DNA from: Pipra filicauda
Taxonomy: Eukaryota; Chordata; Aves; Passeriformes; Pipridae
NCBI RefSeq assembly: GCF_003945595.2
Contig: NW_024104332.1
Span: forward strand, 3,596,001-3,660,000
Direction of reading: 5' to 3'
DNA length: 64,000 bases
Below, one piece after another: positions 36,311 to 50,309 of this stretch. Within the stretch, counting starts at the first letter, position 1; each line of letters starts with the position of its first letter. The position numbers and the translations under genes are program-made. The notes beneath the pieces were generated by a model. It did not search any database. It had not been told where the DNA came from and saw only the letters and a list, made by a program, of their open reading frames with translations.

Positions 36311-39300
36311 GCTCGTAGGCAAACCCAAACCACCGAGTTAATTTTAACTCCGCGCGTGTCGGGAGGGTGGAGTGCTGGAGGAGTTTTGCCGGATCATCAT
36401 GTGAGCAGAGAGAGCTGAAATCTGAGCAAGGACTGACTGCAGCCGCTGGCTTGGACTCGGAGGAGAGAGATTCAGGGAGAAATCCTCAGTTTGAGGGGAT
36501 CTGGAAGTTGTATGACAACCGGAGGAACATGGAGAAGTGTGTTGCTCATTTAATTTCACCGTCCTTGTCTTTCATTGAAGGGCACCGAGAGTCAATCAAA
36601 GGCCCCTAAAGGTTAATTGTATTCTTCCTACAAAGGAATTGGCCCCTTTCCGAAGAACTAAATCTCTGGGGTCTTTTTTGAACTTAAGATACTAATTAGA
36701 TTTCTAATTTAAATACCATGCAACTTTTTAACTTTTCAGTTCCATCGCAGTTGCAAGTTTTTAAAAAGTCATCTTTATGGTAATAGAAAGTTATCATAAC
36801 TAAAAAGATTAGTTAAAAAAAATAATAAACTGGAAAGTGAGGCATGCATGAAGATGATTATGAAGGTCTTTTAAAAGTGTTTAGATTCGTATAAAATGTT
36901 TTAGCAATATATGCGGTCTATTCAGTAAAAATATAAATAAGCATCCGTATTTATGTAATGTGTGAATACTGATTAACCTCTCCTTTTCTGTGATTTTCTT
37001 CCCCTGCATGTTAGACCAAGGCAAAACTTGAGTTATACTTTTCAGTTTTTGTAGCGATAAGCAGAACTTCAGAGCCAATTATGATGTTAATCAAAATAAG
37101 AAAAAACTAATAATTTACCTCAGGGGAGATTTTTTTTTTTTTTTGCAGGCCAACCTTCTGTTTTTATGGCGTTTTCGAAACAAACAATAAATTTTGCCTT
37201 GTAATTGTAGGTTTACTTGATTGCTTTGTCATGTAATAGTATGTCAGGTACAACTTCAAATATTTGGAGGTTATCCACATGAACTGAAAGGAACAACAAA
37301 ACAGTGAGCAAATAATTCCATTATTATTAGCCATATGCTGTTTGGGATGCATTTTATTTTTAAGTGCACAGATGCGTTAGTGATTATAGGTCTCATTAAA
37401 GGCATATATTTTCGTGAATAGCTTGAATAAATAGAGTGATTTAAGGATTAAAAGACTAGGAATTATGATGCAGCTTTGAAGGATGTGAGAGAGCAGTTCG
37501 GTTGGTGCTTTTAGCAGAGCTACGGTGGCAGGAAAAGCAGGGAAAAGAAATAAGCAGAAACAAGTGGGAATCCAGTTGCCTTAGAAGTTGGGATAACGTG
37601 ATCCAGCTCACTTTGGGTATGTCTTGTGAGTGATGAGTACAGAAATTAAAGTCATTCCAACAGTAAACTACACTACAATGTTCTGTGTAAACCATTTTAA
37701 ATCTCGTGGGAAAATACAAACCAGAAAGGAGGAAAATGCAGTTAACAGGAGTAGACAATGAGAGTAGTATATTTATACAAACTAGTGGTTGGTACAACCT
37801 CCTTAGTCTTTGGAGACAACTTTGTCATCTCTTTGGGGTTTTTTTTAGAGTTCAAAGACTGTGCATATACTGTTCTGCAAAACACTCACCTGATGTGACA
37901 TTTCAGAATTTCCTTTACGAGCTCATTAAAGTAGTTTGTTAGTCTCTTGCCTGTGGACAAGATTATATTTGGGGTTCAATAGCAATGAGTCTGTCAGGGT
38001 GTGTTCGTGCAGTGTTTGTAAACATTACTGAATGCTCCTAAAGTCATAATCAAGGAACTTATATGAAGAACTTGAGAGGTCAAACACAATAAACTGGAGT
38101 TTGTATTATGATTATAGAATTAGTTCTTCTCTTGAGATAATCCCTCAAGAGTGTATTGCTTGAATATGTCATAAGAAATTAATTAGAACTATCAGCTGAA
38201 ATAATTAAACAACAATTTCAGCTTGAACTGGGGGAGTAACATAGCTTAGAAGAGAACAGAACTACTTTATATTTGAATTGTGGTCATACTAATATAACCT
38301 GTGGCAGGATTCTAATTCTGTCAGTTTTTTCAAGAGAGCAAGTAGAGCACTGAGAGCTGAAAAGTCCACCAGGTTCACTTCACAGAAATTGCAGCTCCCT
38401 TAGAATTTTTAATTATTATCAACAGTGGAATGCATGGCAGAAGATAAGGGTGTGTTTCAGCTCTTGAGACAAAAAATCCTGAACTAATGACTTAATAGAG
38501 TTGTTGCATAAGAATACTCTAATCGGGCACAAATAAACATTTTCCCCATCACCTTTTTTGCCTTACTCTAATCTGATTTTGGAAGGGATAAGCTCTTTTA
38601 GAGGTTGTATCCCAGAAAAGAGCAAACAATACTGCCCCTGTTAGAACTCGTAGTGCCTCTGCATAGCTACCTAACAATGTTCTCTTTGCTTCTCTTACCT
38701 TCAATATGTAACTTTTCATACAGATATATCTGCTAATAGCTTTGTTCCAGTGGAAGTAATTTTCTTCCTAGCGTGTCCTAAATCCCTGAGATCAGAACCT
38801 TGGCTTTCTTTATGCAGTTTGTTTTGCTACTCCACTGCTGGTCCTTCCCTGAACGTGCCCCATGACTTTGATGCCACGTCGAGCTGTTCTGTGGGTTCGC
38901 TTTTGTGGGATGGCCAACCCTTACCATTGAATGTGTTACTGTAATCTGGGTTTACACTCCTGGCTTATGGTGGTTGGGCTGGAGGAAAAAGGTAATGCAT
39001 TTATTAATTATTTGTCATTTTGTGGTGTCACCTCAAGGCACAGACCTGTGACGTGGCAGGAATGGCAGAATGTGTTACTATTCAGTTACTGCCCACCTTT
39101 TCAGTCTTAGATGTGCAAGTGTAGACCTTGTCTGGGCCATTCCATTTGCCCAGGGGCACTGAAAGAGTCAGTAGTAGCTCTTAAGTCTTAAAAAAGGCTT
39201 TTTCTTAAGCATTCTAATGCACTTAAAAAGGTGGGGTTTTCAACACAGGCTGCAGCTCCACCCCATCTAATGAGCAGACAGCCCTCAGAAATGCCTCCTC

Positions 39301-42300
39301 TTGCCATATGGTTTTAAAACGTGTTTGTTACACTAAATTGAACATCAAGAGAAGGAAAGGGTGTTACCACATAGATTTTATCCAGGATTTCAATGGAGAA
39401 TTTATCAGCTGGAAGATCATCATGAAATCCCAGGAAAGAATTTAGACTTCCATTCCTCTCTCCCTCTGCCTGTGTAAGCAGGTGTTCTAATCATCCAAGA
39501 GGGTGCTCTGGATTGAAATATGATCATTTCCTCAGGTTTAAATGAGTTACTTTTCTGACATGTAACTAAGTATTAGGCAAAGAAAGAAAGAAATGTAGAA
39601 TTTTGTAGCTGAAGGACACAAACATTTCTGTACAACAGACAACAGCTGGGTTCCTGACAGCCATCTGAGTAGTTTTCACTGGAGCAAGAAGCAGAACTTG
39701 GGCTTTGTAATACCTATGGTTTCACACAGGCTGCTTGATAATTTGGCAGAAAGTACTGGAAAGCCCCTGGGTTAAGATGCTGGATTTCTCTAACTTCTGT
39801 GAAATTCTTTTCTGTTTTAAAGAAAGCCATTGAGAAATTCTGTTTGTTATTTTAATTCCAGAGTCCAACCTATTCAGCTTATTAGTATAAACTCACTTGG
39901 TTAGTACTGCTTTTCTTTTATATCTCACTTGGAGCTTGCATATTCTGATTTTATTCTGAGAACTGAGCAAGGTTTTCTCCATTTTCTATCTCACAAGCAG
40001 TTATAAAGATTCAGAAACATCTGTGCAACCAAATGTTTTTCCATGCATTCTGTCAGCAATACCTGATCAACACCATTGCCTTGCATGAGTATGCACAAGT
40101 GTAGCTTGGTAAACAATTCTCTTAATAATGCACTGGTTGGAGCAGAGACTGCAGCTGGCTCATCTTACTGGTTTTTAACTCTATGGAATAAGTTGTTAGA
40201 ATTAATTTTGGGGTTTTTTTTTGCTTTTTTGGTTCTGTCACCGTAAATTAGAACCATAATCTGTGGAAATTCTTTAAACTTTTTGGTAATTCCTGTGCTG
40301 TAGAGATACCTGAGCAGTGCAAGTAAAGAGCACTTTTTTTTTTTTTGAAAAGTACGTGACTTCTGAGGCAAACCTTTTGGCATTAAAAGTGTCTGATGGC
40401 TATTTCTAGTTTGCTTTATTGCTTTAGTGGAGATGGGTATGTGGGTACTCCAGTACTTGGGAATAGATATGGGTAGAGGAGACTAATCTCCAAGGTGCTT
40501 CAGCCTTCTCATATTCCTTAAATAACATGAAAACTGTAAAACTGCATGCAAATTCCTACTTATTATTTTTTAGATAGAATGAAATAGTTTTTTGAGGACT
40601 GCTGAATTCTCTGGAACTGTTCAAGATCTTCAATGTGATTTTTTCATTCTTTCTCTGCTCTCTCCATCCCTGTAGTTTTAACGGGAGCAATCTTGGACAA
40701 AGGCAAAATGCAAAAATACCACGATGTGCAAAACAGGATCCTGGCTCGTAGCTGCTGTGACATTTAATATTCTATTCTGCTTCTATTTTTGTCCTTTTAA
40801 ATGCAGATCTTAGATCTTCAGTTTCTTCCAGGCAGGATGGACCATTAGGAACTTAAAACATTGTGCTTAAACTTTCCGAGTGATCTGGGAAGCTCTAAAT
40901 CTGTGTAGCACTTACAAGTATTTTTTTTCAGAGTTCTCAGCAGCCTAAGCAAAATCAAACTTTGCACTAGAGGAAAGCCTGGGAGGAGACTGCTGCTGCC
41001 ATGGGGAGAGATGTCAGGAAGAGAGGTGGTTGCCCATTCTCACCTCAGTCTTTGGCAGGCAGCTGTTGTGTTAGTGCTGGCAGTTTATATCTGCTGCTCA
41101 GTGTAATTATTGCTTTTCCTATGCATACAGGCACTCCTGATATTAAGAAATGTATTTTCTCTTTTATCAGATTGAGAGCTTTTATTTTGGTTTTTCGTGT
41201 GTGTGTACATCTTTTGAAGAAGGTATCTCTTGAAACAGCAGCACTTTTTTTCTTAATCTGTTGTGAAATCTTCTGGAACCTGTAACTGAAGTGAGGTAAT
41301 GAGCCTAGATAAAGGACTGTGTTCCCAATAAAAAAGATGATTTTTCCTGCAGTCACATCTCAAAATGTTGTTTGGAACAGCAATCATTTTTGCATGCCAG
41401 TTACATTAGGAGTTGTTTAAAAGAGTTTTTTGTGTCCTCAAACCTATTTTTTTAATATTTTTCCAGACCATCTTTCCAAATGCCTTGCTGTGCAGATATG
41501 TGCTGTCTCTTAATGCTTTCTTCCTACATGCTGTGTTGGCAGCTGTATGCATTCAGAGATCATGAGTCAGGCTCCCTAAGAAAAAAATCATGAAATAATG
41601 AGATTTAAAATAATATAGGCTTTATCTTCCTGGAATATTTAGTATTGTTTTCCTTCTTCAAAGCTTTTTCTTTTTACAGGTATAGACATTTTTACCCGAG
41701 CTCAAAATTTCAGGACTTGGACTTTCTAGAAAAAGTGTCTTGTGAGACTTGCCCAAAAATGGTGACTGATGACACCACTGTGTCTGAGCTTCTGCTGGTA
41801 CATGCTTCAGTCTTAAATGAGGAAAATAGTAGTCAAAAGGTTTAATTTTCATCTGTGTTTATGTTCAGATGCAACAAAGAGGCCATCGCTGATGGTTCCA
41901 GCTGCTGGTTCATGGGGTGAAGTCAAAGGAGGTTCAATGCTGGAGCTGAAAATCCTAGCTGATAGCAGGTCTCTTATCTGCTTTCCAACTGCTAAGGTGG
42001 CAGAACCATCCTTTCCAAAGCTTTGGACAGTTGGGATTAAGGCTGAATGGTGGTTTCACGTTGCAGGGTATGGTGTGCACAAATCATACCTGTTTTAGAG
42101 TGACTGTAGTTAAGATAATGTGGGGAAAACTTGTTCAAACAAGGTAAAAAGTAACAGTGAGAGGTGAAGTGGTTATGGTATTAATATAATGCTGACTTTT
42201 TACTCGGGACAGAAAATAGCAGCAGGGGATGTAGCCAGCAGAAAGTTTGAGACACTGACCCCCACCACTGTGCCCCTTAATCTCTCTCACATGTGTGAGC

Positions 42301-44705
42301 TTTAAAGCTGAGTCTGCTGTGGATTTGTAAACACAAAGGTCTTTAACATCTGAGATTAGGACAATCTTTTTCTCGATTCAAGCAGTCTAAAAACTGCATT
42401 ACTAATTCTGTAAGTTATATGTTGCATTAATATTCAGTGTATCATGTTGTGCAAATGGAAGAAATTCTTCTCAAAAAAAACTGTGCAGCTGGAGCTGTTA
42501 CTAATTCTCTAATATTCTGTGCTATATAGTAATTGCACTTAATTGTTTGCTTTTGCTGTGTTTTATGGTGTGAAATGCAGCATACCAACACTGCTGAACT
42601 GCAACTGTAGTGTGTATAATGCTAATACTCTTGAAAGAGATAATTCCCAGATTTCACCTGACTGGATGAAATGGCTCGTGTGTAACTACCAATGCAGTGC
42701 TTTATACATTTTCATGTAATGGAACTTTGTAGTTGTTTTTTCTCAGTAACAGGTTGGTTTTGTCTTTGCACATGTTTTTGTCAGTGTGTTGGTACTGGTA
42801 ACCTAAAGGCAACACACAAAAGGGGCTGGGCCAATGTGACTGGGAAAGTTGTGTGTAAAATAACATTTTCTTACACAGCCACTTAAAACTGTTAGTATGT
42901 TGTTAAAATTCTCATTAAATTGCTTGCTGTCTTATACTTTAATGCAGCTCTCCAAAGCTACGTTTGCTTTTTATTCTTTTAAAAAGCATATTAGTTTTGT
43001 TTTTTTTTTCTTGGAAGACCAAAAGAACTCACCTAGGAGAAGCATTCCAACTTGTAAAAATGATTCTCTAACCTTCCCTCCCATGCTGTGATGGGAGCTC
43101 TATTTTTGCATTAGTCCCAACAGGTTTGAAGTCATACTTCTTAAGAGGCCAGCCAGTCTGGCAGAGGGCACTTGGGAACTTCATAGTTCCCAGCTTCAGT
43201 TCTCTCAGAGACTGTTGGTTCTGCACTGAAAGACAGCAGAAGGTACAAGCTGCCTTCTGACCTGGCCATCCTGACTTGCAATCTCGTGTTTGTCACAAGC
43301 ACTCTGTCATTAACAGCAAATCCAATAATCTGGAAGAGCATATGAGATATTTATTGTTTTCTCTTTCAAAATTAAACACCTCTCCCAGAGCTCTCCGTTC
43401 CAATCCCCGTGTTTTATGGCTGAGGATATTGAATGTAGCTATTAAACCGCCGGACTGATTTTTGCATTAGTAATTTTCTCCAACATGAAAAGTAATTCCC
43501 GAATCCAAATCATTAGCTGGCATTTCAGCCATGCAGAATGATGTGCTTGCCTTGGTAATACCCCCAGCTCTACATTTGCTGTGCTGAGAGTGGCTCTTTT
43601 ATCCTGGTTTTGACTGAGACGGCACGGGACAGCTGATGGCTACAGACGTGGCAAATCTGCCAGCCTGGAGAACTCGCAGAGCAAGCAGAGCCTTCCCAGG
43701 TATTGTAGTGATCTGTCAGGAAGCTGAAGTGCAGGTGACAGCGCTCTGCCAGCTGTTGATTATTTCTCTTAGAAACGTGCTGGTGTTTGCTTTGCCTTTG
43801 CACCGATTGGCAATGCGACAATGATTTCACTGCACAAGTGACATCGCTGCTGCAAGGAAGGATGTCAGTGGCACAGGAGGCAAGGAACTACTTTAATACC
43901 CAGCATTGGGTGTGTTTGCTTTGCAGTCTTGCCCAAAAGTTGAGATGTTGGTCGTTAGCCACAGCAGTCGATGTAAAACTGTCACGCTGTTGGGATTTTC
44001 TCCTCTGCTGTTACATTTTCTGAGGGGGAGAAAAAGGAGGGGGTGTGACTTCTTAGCAATAATATCATGTCATGGTACTATGATTCATGTAGCTATGCAT
44101 TTAAAATAGATAATTAAGAAATAAGACTATTCTATGTGAGCTTTAAGTATTAGATGACAAGCATAGCATGTACACACTAACACATGTAGTTTGACTTGCT
44201 TCCAGTATAACTGAGAGCCCTCAGTCTTACCTGTCTTCAAAATGTGGAATTTGCACCATGAATTCTAAATCCCAGGCTCAGATTCAGAAAAGACTGACAT
44301 GCTTTAGTGAACAATTTGCAGAGGCTTACTTAAAGATTTGTTTGTCCCAAGCTTGAATCTAATAGGATAAAGGATATCCTAAGAGAAAATGTTATGTTGT
44401 TGAACTAGAATGCATTTACAAAATGTCTTCCTTTATCTGAATTTCACTCCCATATTACTCGCTTTTGTTTACTTTTAAATTCCCGGATTTCATAAATAAA
44501 GCAAAGATGTAGTCTTTCCTTTTATGTCTCCAAAGAAAGAAATGCAGTCACTAAAACCTGATAAAAATAGATGTAACCTCATTTGTTTGGATATTTTATT
44601 CACATTCAGATGAAGGAGATGACGGGGAGATAATACAGATGAGAGATGGTATTGTGTGGGGAAAGCGAGTAATGTTGAAGTGACTAATGTTGAAAGAGGC
44701 TTTTA
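36311..44705. other. Noncoding DNA, possible long first intron
   Basis: AT-rich, with a CpG-poor shoulder just after the island (36310-36600) that might still hold leader exon sequence. A 23-codon open frame starts at an ATG near 36530 and ends at 36609, but nothing identifies it. Good acceptor-like tracts occur at about 40675 and 41679 without strong exons. About 43430-43830 is less AT-rich and contains TAAT cores. No RNA gene or recognisable repeat seen. Confidence 0.5.
41680..41839 (+). other. Very weak candidate internal exon
   Basis: An acceptor (CTTTTTCTTTTTACAG, AG at 41678-41679) is followed by an open frame of about 55 codons, including CETCPKMVTDDTTVSELLL, running to a poor donor (AAAAG|GTTTAA at 41840). 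The product is unrecognised. The donor is poor, so chance is the likelier explanation. Confidence 0.08.
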
Positions 44706-45178
44706 ATGAAGTGGAACATGTCCAAAGGAGGGCAACAGAGATGGTGAAGGGCCTTGAGGAGAAGCCATATGAGGAGTTGCTGAGGTCACTTGGTGTGTTC
44801 TGCTGGAGCAGAGGAGACTGAGGGGAGACCTCGTTGCAGTTACGACTTCCTTGTGAGGGGCAGAGGAGGGGCAGGCCCTGAGCTCTGCTCTGGGGGGACC
44901 AGGGACAGGACCTGAGGGAATGGCCTGAAGTTGTGTCAGGGGAGCTTTAGGTTGGATCTCAGGAAAAGGTTCTTCCCCCAGAGGGTGGTTGGGCACTGAA
45001 CAGGCTCCCCAGGGCAGTGGTCACAACATCAAGGCTGCCAGAGCTCAAGAAGCATTTGGATGATGCTCTCAGGCACATGATGTGACTCTTGGGGATGGTC
45101 CTGTGCAGGGCCAGGAGTTGGACTCGATGATCCTTGTGGGTCCCTTCCAACTCAGAACATTCTGTGGTTCTTTGATTC
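44706..45178 (+). mobile_element. CR1 LINE 3' end, plus strand
   Basis: Sense-strand CR1 of the same subtype as the 4.47-kb copy. Segments in order are 'ccaaaggagggcaacagag', 'gaagggccttgag', 'ggggagacctcgttgcag', 'ctttaggttggatctcagg', 'cagagggtggttgggcactg', 'gatgatccttgtgggtccc', ending in the tail 'cattctgtggttctttgattcc'. 5'-truncated near 44706. Open frames on its minus strand (for example 44703-44996) are shadows of this repeat. It is in the opposite orientation to the 4.47-kb copy. Confidence 0.92.
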
Positions 45179-48100
45179 CATGTGTGGTCTTTTGCTGGCC
45201 AAGGGGATCATTTAAAATGGAGTAGAAAGCTTCTCCCTATGGAGGCTCTCTGACAACAGAGACTTTTTGGGAAGACTGTGTGTTTCCTACACTCCATGTA
45301 TCTTTGCTGGTCACTGATTTTTCTGGTGTTTTTAAGGATTTCCTCATCTGTGATACTTCTTGCTTGAATGTTAAATTCTTTCCACACTGGACTCCTGGAG
45401 GCATCTGGGATATGTCAAACAGAAGTTCAATATCAGAATGAACACCATCATCTAAGCTTTTGACATCCAGAATTCAGAACCACGTTATGTTGTGATGAAT
45501 TAGAGCATATTGTACTTTATTAGGTAGCATTTTTCTTACCATTCTTGGAGGATATCCTGAGTTTTTATTATTTTGTGGCTTTTGAAGAATTCCTAAACGA
45601 GATTTTCTCCCCCTTTCCATTTTGGAGCTGTGTTTCCTCTGAAGCATTGTTAGGCTTGATTAGGATCTAGGAAATTTTTGAGTAATGAGTCAGAAAAATA
45701 AACAGAAGTCGAGCAAGCAAAAGCTGAGGAATAGAAGTGCTGTTTGGTTTAGGTGAGTTTAAACGCTTTCAGCTTTAAAATCCACGTATAGTTTTCCTCT
45801 CCTGCGTGCACACCTATTCCTTCCTTTCTTCCTTGTCCCTTTCCTTCTCTTGTCCTCACACCCTCAAAAAACCCATGGAGAGCAGTTCTGTATGTCTTAT
45901 TCAGAGAACTTTTTGGGATGTGCTTCTTTAAAAGAGCCTGAAGGGAAAGCTTTTAACTGTAACAAATCTGTCATGTAAAAGATGCAAAACAGTAAATATG
46001 CTTATAGTTGTAAACCCTAACAATTCCACAACAGTCCCTTATGTACTTCTTACCCAGAGAATTATCTATGTTCTGACTGTGTGCTTTTCGGTTTTGGATT
46101 TCAAGTTTTTTTGACATTGTAACTGAGCAGTGATTAAGAGGTATGAAGAAATGAACCATAAAATAGATGTTTAGTGAAAGATAAGTAAAAGCATACTTAA
46201 TAAGATTAGTGGAATCTATTTGAGATGTGTTATGTTACAGGCATACCCATGACTACTTAAACACTGAAATAATCTGGTGCTATTTAATCCAAATCAATTC
46301 CATTTGCTAGGTCATCTGGAAGTTACTTTACTGAATAGAGTTCTTAGTTGCTCAGCCAAATGGCAGGGGAAAAAAAAAAAAAAGTCAAACTGCTGAAGAA
46401 ATATGCCTTGACAGTAAAGAACATAATAAAATGCTGAAGATCTCAGTTCTGAAAGAAATAAGTGGTTGGGTGGAAATAATTGCTTTGAATATTTTGAATT
46501 CATTATGGTGAATTTTGCCAGATGCTGTAGAAGAATATTTATGTACATTATTTACTGTGGTGTTTCTTGTGCTTGCTGCAAGGCATGTGTACTTCTGGGT
46601 AATTTGATCCTGTTTGTTTATGGTCTAAATACTTCTTTCCCCTCCAGACAGCAGTATTCAATTGTGTATTATGTTCAGCTGCTTTTTAGAAGACGTGATA
46701 CAAATATAAGTCCCAGGCACTGTTTGTGGAAGGCAGAATCCAGTGTATTTCTTCTTAGCTGGCAAACACGTTTGGAATCTTGACACGCTTGACAGATTTC
46801 TGAAACTTGCATTTCAGTGTGTACCTAGGAACATTTTACAAGGTAAGATCTTTAAAGAGACGTTGCAGCTCAAAGACATGTTTGTAACACGTCTGGAGAA
46901 GGCAACTTATTAACTGTCCTCTGAACTTCTGATATCGTGGAGGGGTGAAGGACAGAGAGAGCACTCTCTGCTCTGTCCTGTCTTGTCACTTATCTGGAAA
47001 TGTGTCAGTTATTCCTTGGAGCTGCCCTGGTGTGTGGATGTTAGGAAAGCTTGCAGGCACACATGGCAAAGCGCTGGCTAGTGCAGCAGCTGATCCGTGA
47101 AACACTGTGTTTTTATGGGAATGACTGCAGTTCCACGGTCACTAGTTCTGATTTGTTACAGTGGTAGGAATTCTGCTTGGGCCTGTGCTTTGATTTCTCA
47201 GGGTGTGCTTGGTTGGGACGTTCACACCGTAGTTCTGCAACTCATTTGAGACAGAAACAGTGCCACTGAAATGCTGGTTGGAGCCTTTCCCTGTGCCACC
47301 CTTATCCTCCCTCATGTACCTTTCTCTGGGTACTGGCTCAGGTATTTTCAATATGACTTTAGAAGCCGGATCAAGTATGACCCAGAACTGGGAAGTGTGA
47401 GGAATAGGTTCACTTATACACATTTAGCCTGATTGTGGAGCAGCAGAGTGAGGTGCAATACAGTTGCTTTTCCAGATGGAAGCTAAGCTGTGAGCACTGG
47501 TTCAGTGTACAAGGGTTTTTCCATAACTTGCAGTGTGGTTCATCACTGACCTGAGCAGAACAGATCTGTCCATATAAACACAGTCTCTTTCTGGCCTTCA
47601 TTGATATACTTTTATGGTCTTCAAGACAGAGCCACTTTAATGAGTGAGGATAAACAGTGCTGTAGTGCAGAAACCAGAAAGAATGTTGTTACCATGTCCA
47701 GTTTATTTAGCTTTGTCATAAATTCAGATTCCTACATGTGTGTATTAGGGAATACACACGTTTTGTTTTGTTTTGTTTTCCTACTGAGCTCTATCAGCAA
47801 AAAATAGAAAATCTTTTTTTTCTTGGCTCTTACCTGTCTAAAAAAATGAAGAATGCATTGACTTCTGAATGTGACAGAACACTTACTTTCATCTATTAAT
47901 TAGTAACAGAAAAGAAACAGAAATTGATAGTGTTTTTAACTTGTTTTCTTTATATTTCAGTTTTGTGTTCTTTTTAAAATGCAGACTTTATTGATCCCGG
48001 TCAAATAAAGATGTGAGGTTGACGGGTTTCTTTCCATAGTTTTATTACTAACATTCTTTTATCGCTTACAGAAATATTGTATATTCTATGCTCTTTACAT

Positions 48101-50309
48101 GGGAAATAACCAAGATTTTCTAAATCTAACCTTCATGATGTTGTACAACATGATATTAGCCAGTAGAATGACTGAATTTCATGGCAAACCCTACATATTC
48201 CTGCAGCACTCCAATTATAGCTGTAGTGTTAATTCCTTCCTCTGTGGCCTTATTCCTGTTGCTCTTCATCAGAACTACGCAGAAGTGTCTGAAGCGAACT
48301 TGCAGAATTTTTGGTCCTAAATTTCATGTGTTTATAAGGGTTTAGGAAAGGTTTTTTATTTAAGACTAATGTTTCATGCAATTAAGTTTGAATTAGGTCA
48401 TACTGAGCTCTGTAGAAGAGGAACTAATATTCCTATTGTCACTGTTTAATGGATCAATTTAGGGTAAATACATTATGTAGACTATGAATTTCTAGACTGA
48501 CAAAGCAAACAATGTGGTGGTTCTGGCTTGTCCAGGGACTGTTGTCTCCCGCTCACCCCCAATTAAAATATGCCATTGCTAAAGACAGAGTTTTGACTTT
48601 GAATCTCCACTGTTATAAGTTTTATCATAATGTAGAACAGAACATGCTTAACTGCCTTTTGGACAGTTGATGGTGTTGCTGTTGCTGAAATGGAGAAGAA
48701 TTCAGGTGCTCAAGGGACTGTTTGATCTTTAAAAGGCAGACCATTTAAACTGCTATTTTTTGAACTAGTCTCTAATGGAATTGGGCTGCAGCAGAGTAGT
48801 CCCATTTTTCCTTTTTCCTCTCTCCCTGGCAACGATTCTGGAACTTGTTGGCATGCTCCAATAAAATTTTCACACATTTCACAAAATCTGATGAATGATT
48901 AGAAAACAGAGATTGGCATCAGTGTCCCTGTAGGAGATGTGTAGCTGACTGGAGGGTGATGTGGCAGAAAACAGTGGATTCTTGCTCATCACCTGAAGTT
49001 TGCTGATTTTTAGTGACAGTTACCTGGAATAAAACCCCTGATGAAAAGATTTTTTTTTCTTGGTCATAAAATTTTATGCATTAAACCCTGTCATAATGGA
49101 TAAAACCTTTCTAGCACTTTATTTGGGAGTGGCCTCACAGGTGCACAACACTGTGAATTTTAATGTTGTTCTTTATCATACTTGTGTGGTTCAGTCATCT
49201 ATTATTTATTATTCCTTTTCTATTTTTGTCATATTTTATCACATTCTGTTTTCTTGAAACTTTCATTTTAGCTCTCTTCAGTCTGCTTTTTTCAGCAGAC
49301 ACAGTCTTTTACTCAGTCATGCTTTATCAGAATTGGCACGACACATCCAATATATGTACAGTATGCATAAATTTCCTTTTTTATTTTTGCCAAAGTCTCT
49401 TCAGTGTTCCGGATCTTTGGGAGTGGAGTATATATCAAACAGATTGCCTGTTTTTCTATTGGAATTCTCAGTTTGCTCAGTCTGTTGATGGTGTCTATGC
49501 ATTCCACATGCTCCCAGAATTTGCAGTCAATTTTTTTTCTTGCAAATTCCTTCTGAAGCCTGGATGGCTTTAAAACTGGATAGTTTGGTTGTGTTCAGAT
49601 GTCATTTCAATATTCTTTGTTCAGCAGTGTTCTAAATGAGCATTTTTCCTCTATGTGCAGGTTTTTTGCTTGTATTTATATGTGGGGTTTTATGGCTTGG
49701 TATGCTTTGGCGCTCTTTATAAATGAAAGCAAAAACCAGTGGAGTTGAAAATCTTGTGTGTTGTCTCTGCTGCCTGTTCTCCCCTTGCAAGCAGCTCTGT
49801 AGTAATGTCCATCTAGAGACTTTGAAAGTTGTTATTATATGAAAGAATTTTAGGATCTGTCTTTCACTGGGTTGCTTCATCAACTGTGATGTTTAATTGG
49901 TACGTTTTCTGTAGAGTACTTCTGTTGCCTTTTGCTTGTTGCTTATTAATTTTTTTGTTTATGCTTGGAGGGATTTTTTTCTTTCTTATAATTCATTTTA
50001 ATGGGATAAACTTTTAAATCACTAGATTTTACTTTCATGTGTTTTCTTCAATTGCCTCTTTCAGCTGCTGACTTTTTTTCCTGTTTACATTCTCTATTAT
50101 TCCCTTTATATTGCTATTTCTCCACCACATTTTTAACCTGTCAAATGCAGGCTTTGATCACTGGTTCTTACAATCTCATTCACTAGTTTCTGCATCTCAG
50201 TGTCACTCTGGTGTTTTCCTTCTTCCATTCAAACTGAACGGGTGTGTGTGTCTTCATCTCTCAGTTTATTTACAGAAGCTTAGTGATTACTTAATGGATG
50301 AAAGCAAGA
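45179..50309. other. AT-rich noncoding DNA, no gene seen
   Basis: AT-rich sequence with a poly(A) run near 46370 and a TTTTG microsatellite at about 47760-47779. The 136-aa frame at 49163-49573 is phenylalanine- and leucine-rich, as T-rich DNA gives, and is not believed. No exon, RNA gene or recognisable repeat family is supported. Confidence 0.55.

Noticed and set aside
35335..36333. Minus-strand 332-aa frame (and an overlapping 261-aa frame) across the CpG island
   Set aside because: Low-complexity R/P/A/G-rich text typical of GC-rich noncoding DNA. It runs through the (CATC)n tract as a repeated GWMD-type pattern, has no domain, and would cross good splice donors.
40676..40760. Exon after the strong acceptor TCTCCATCCCTGTAG
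   Set aside because: Frames close quickly and no acceptable donor follows; only the acceptor is convincing.
44703..45150. Minus-strand frames of 97 and 63 aa
   Set aside because: Antisense of the CR1 3' end; near-identical text appears in the frames over the 4.47-kb CR1 copy.
49163..49573. 136-aa hydrophobic frame suggesting a membrane protein
   Set aside because: Phe/Leu/Ser-rich composition follows directly from T-rich DNA. No motif or splice context.
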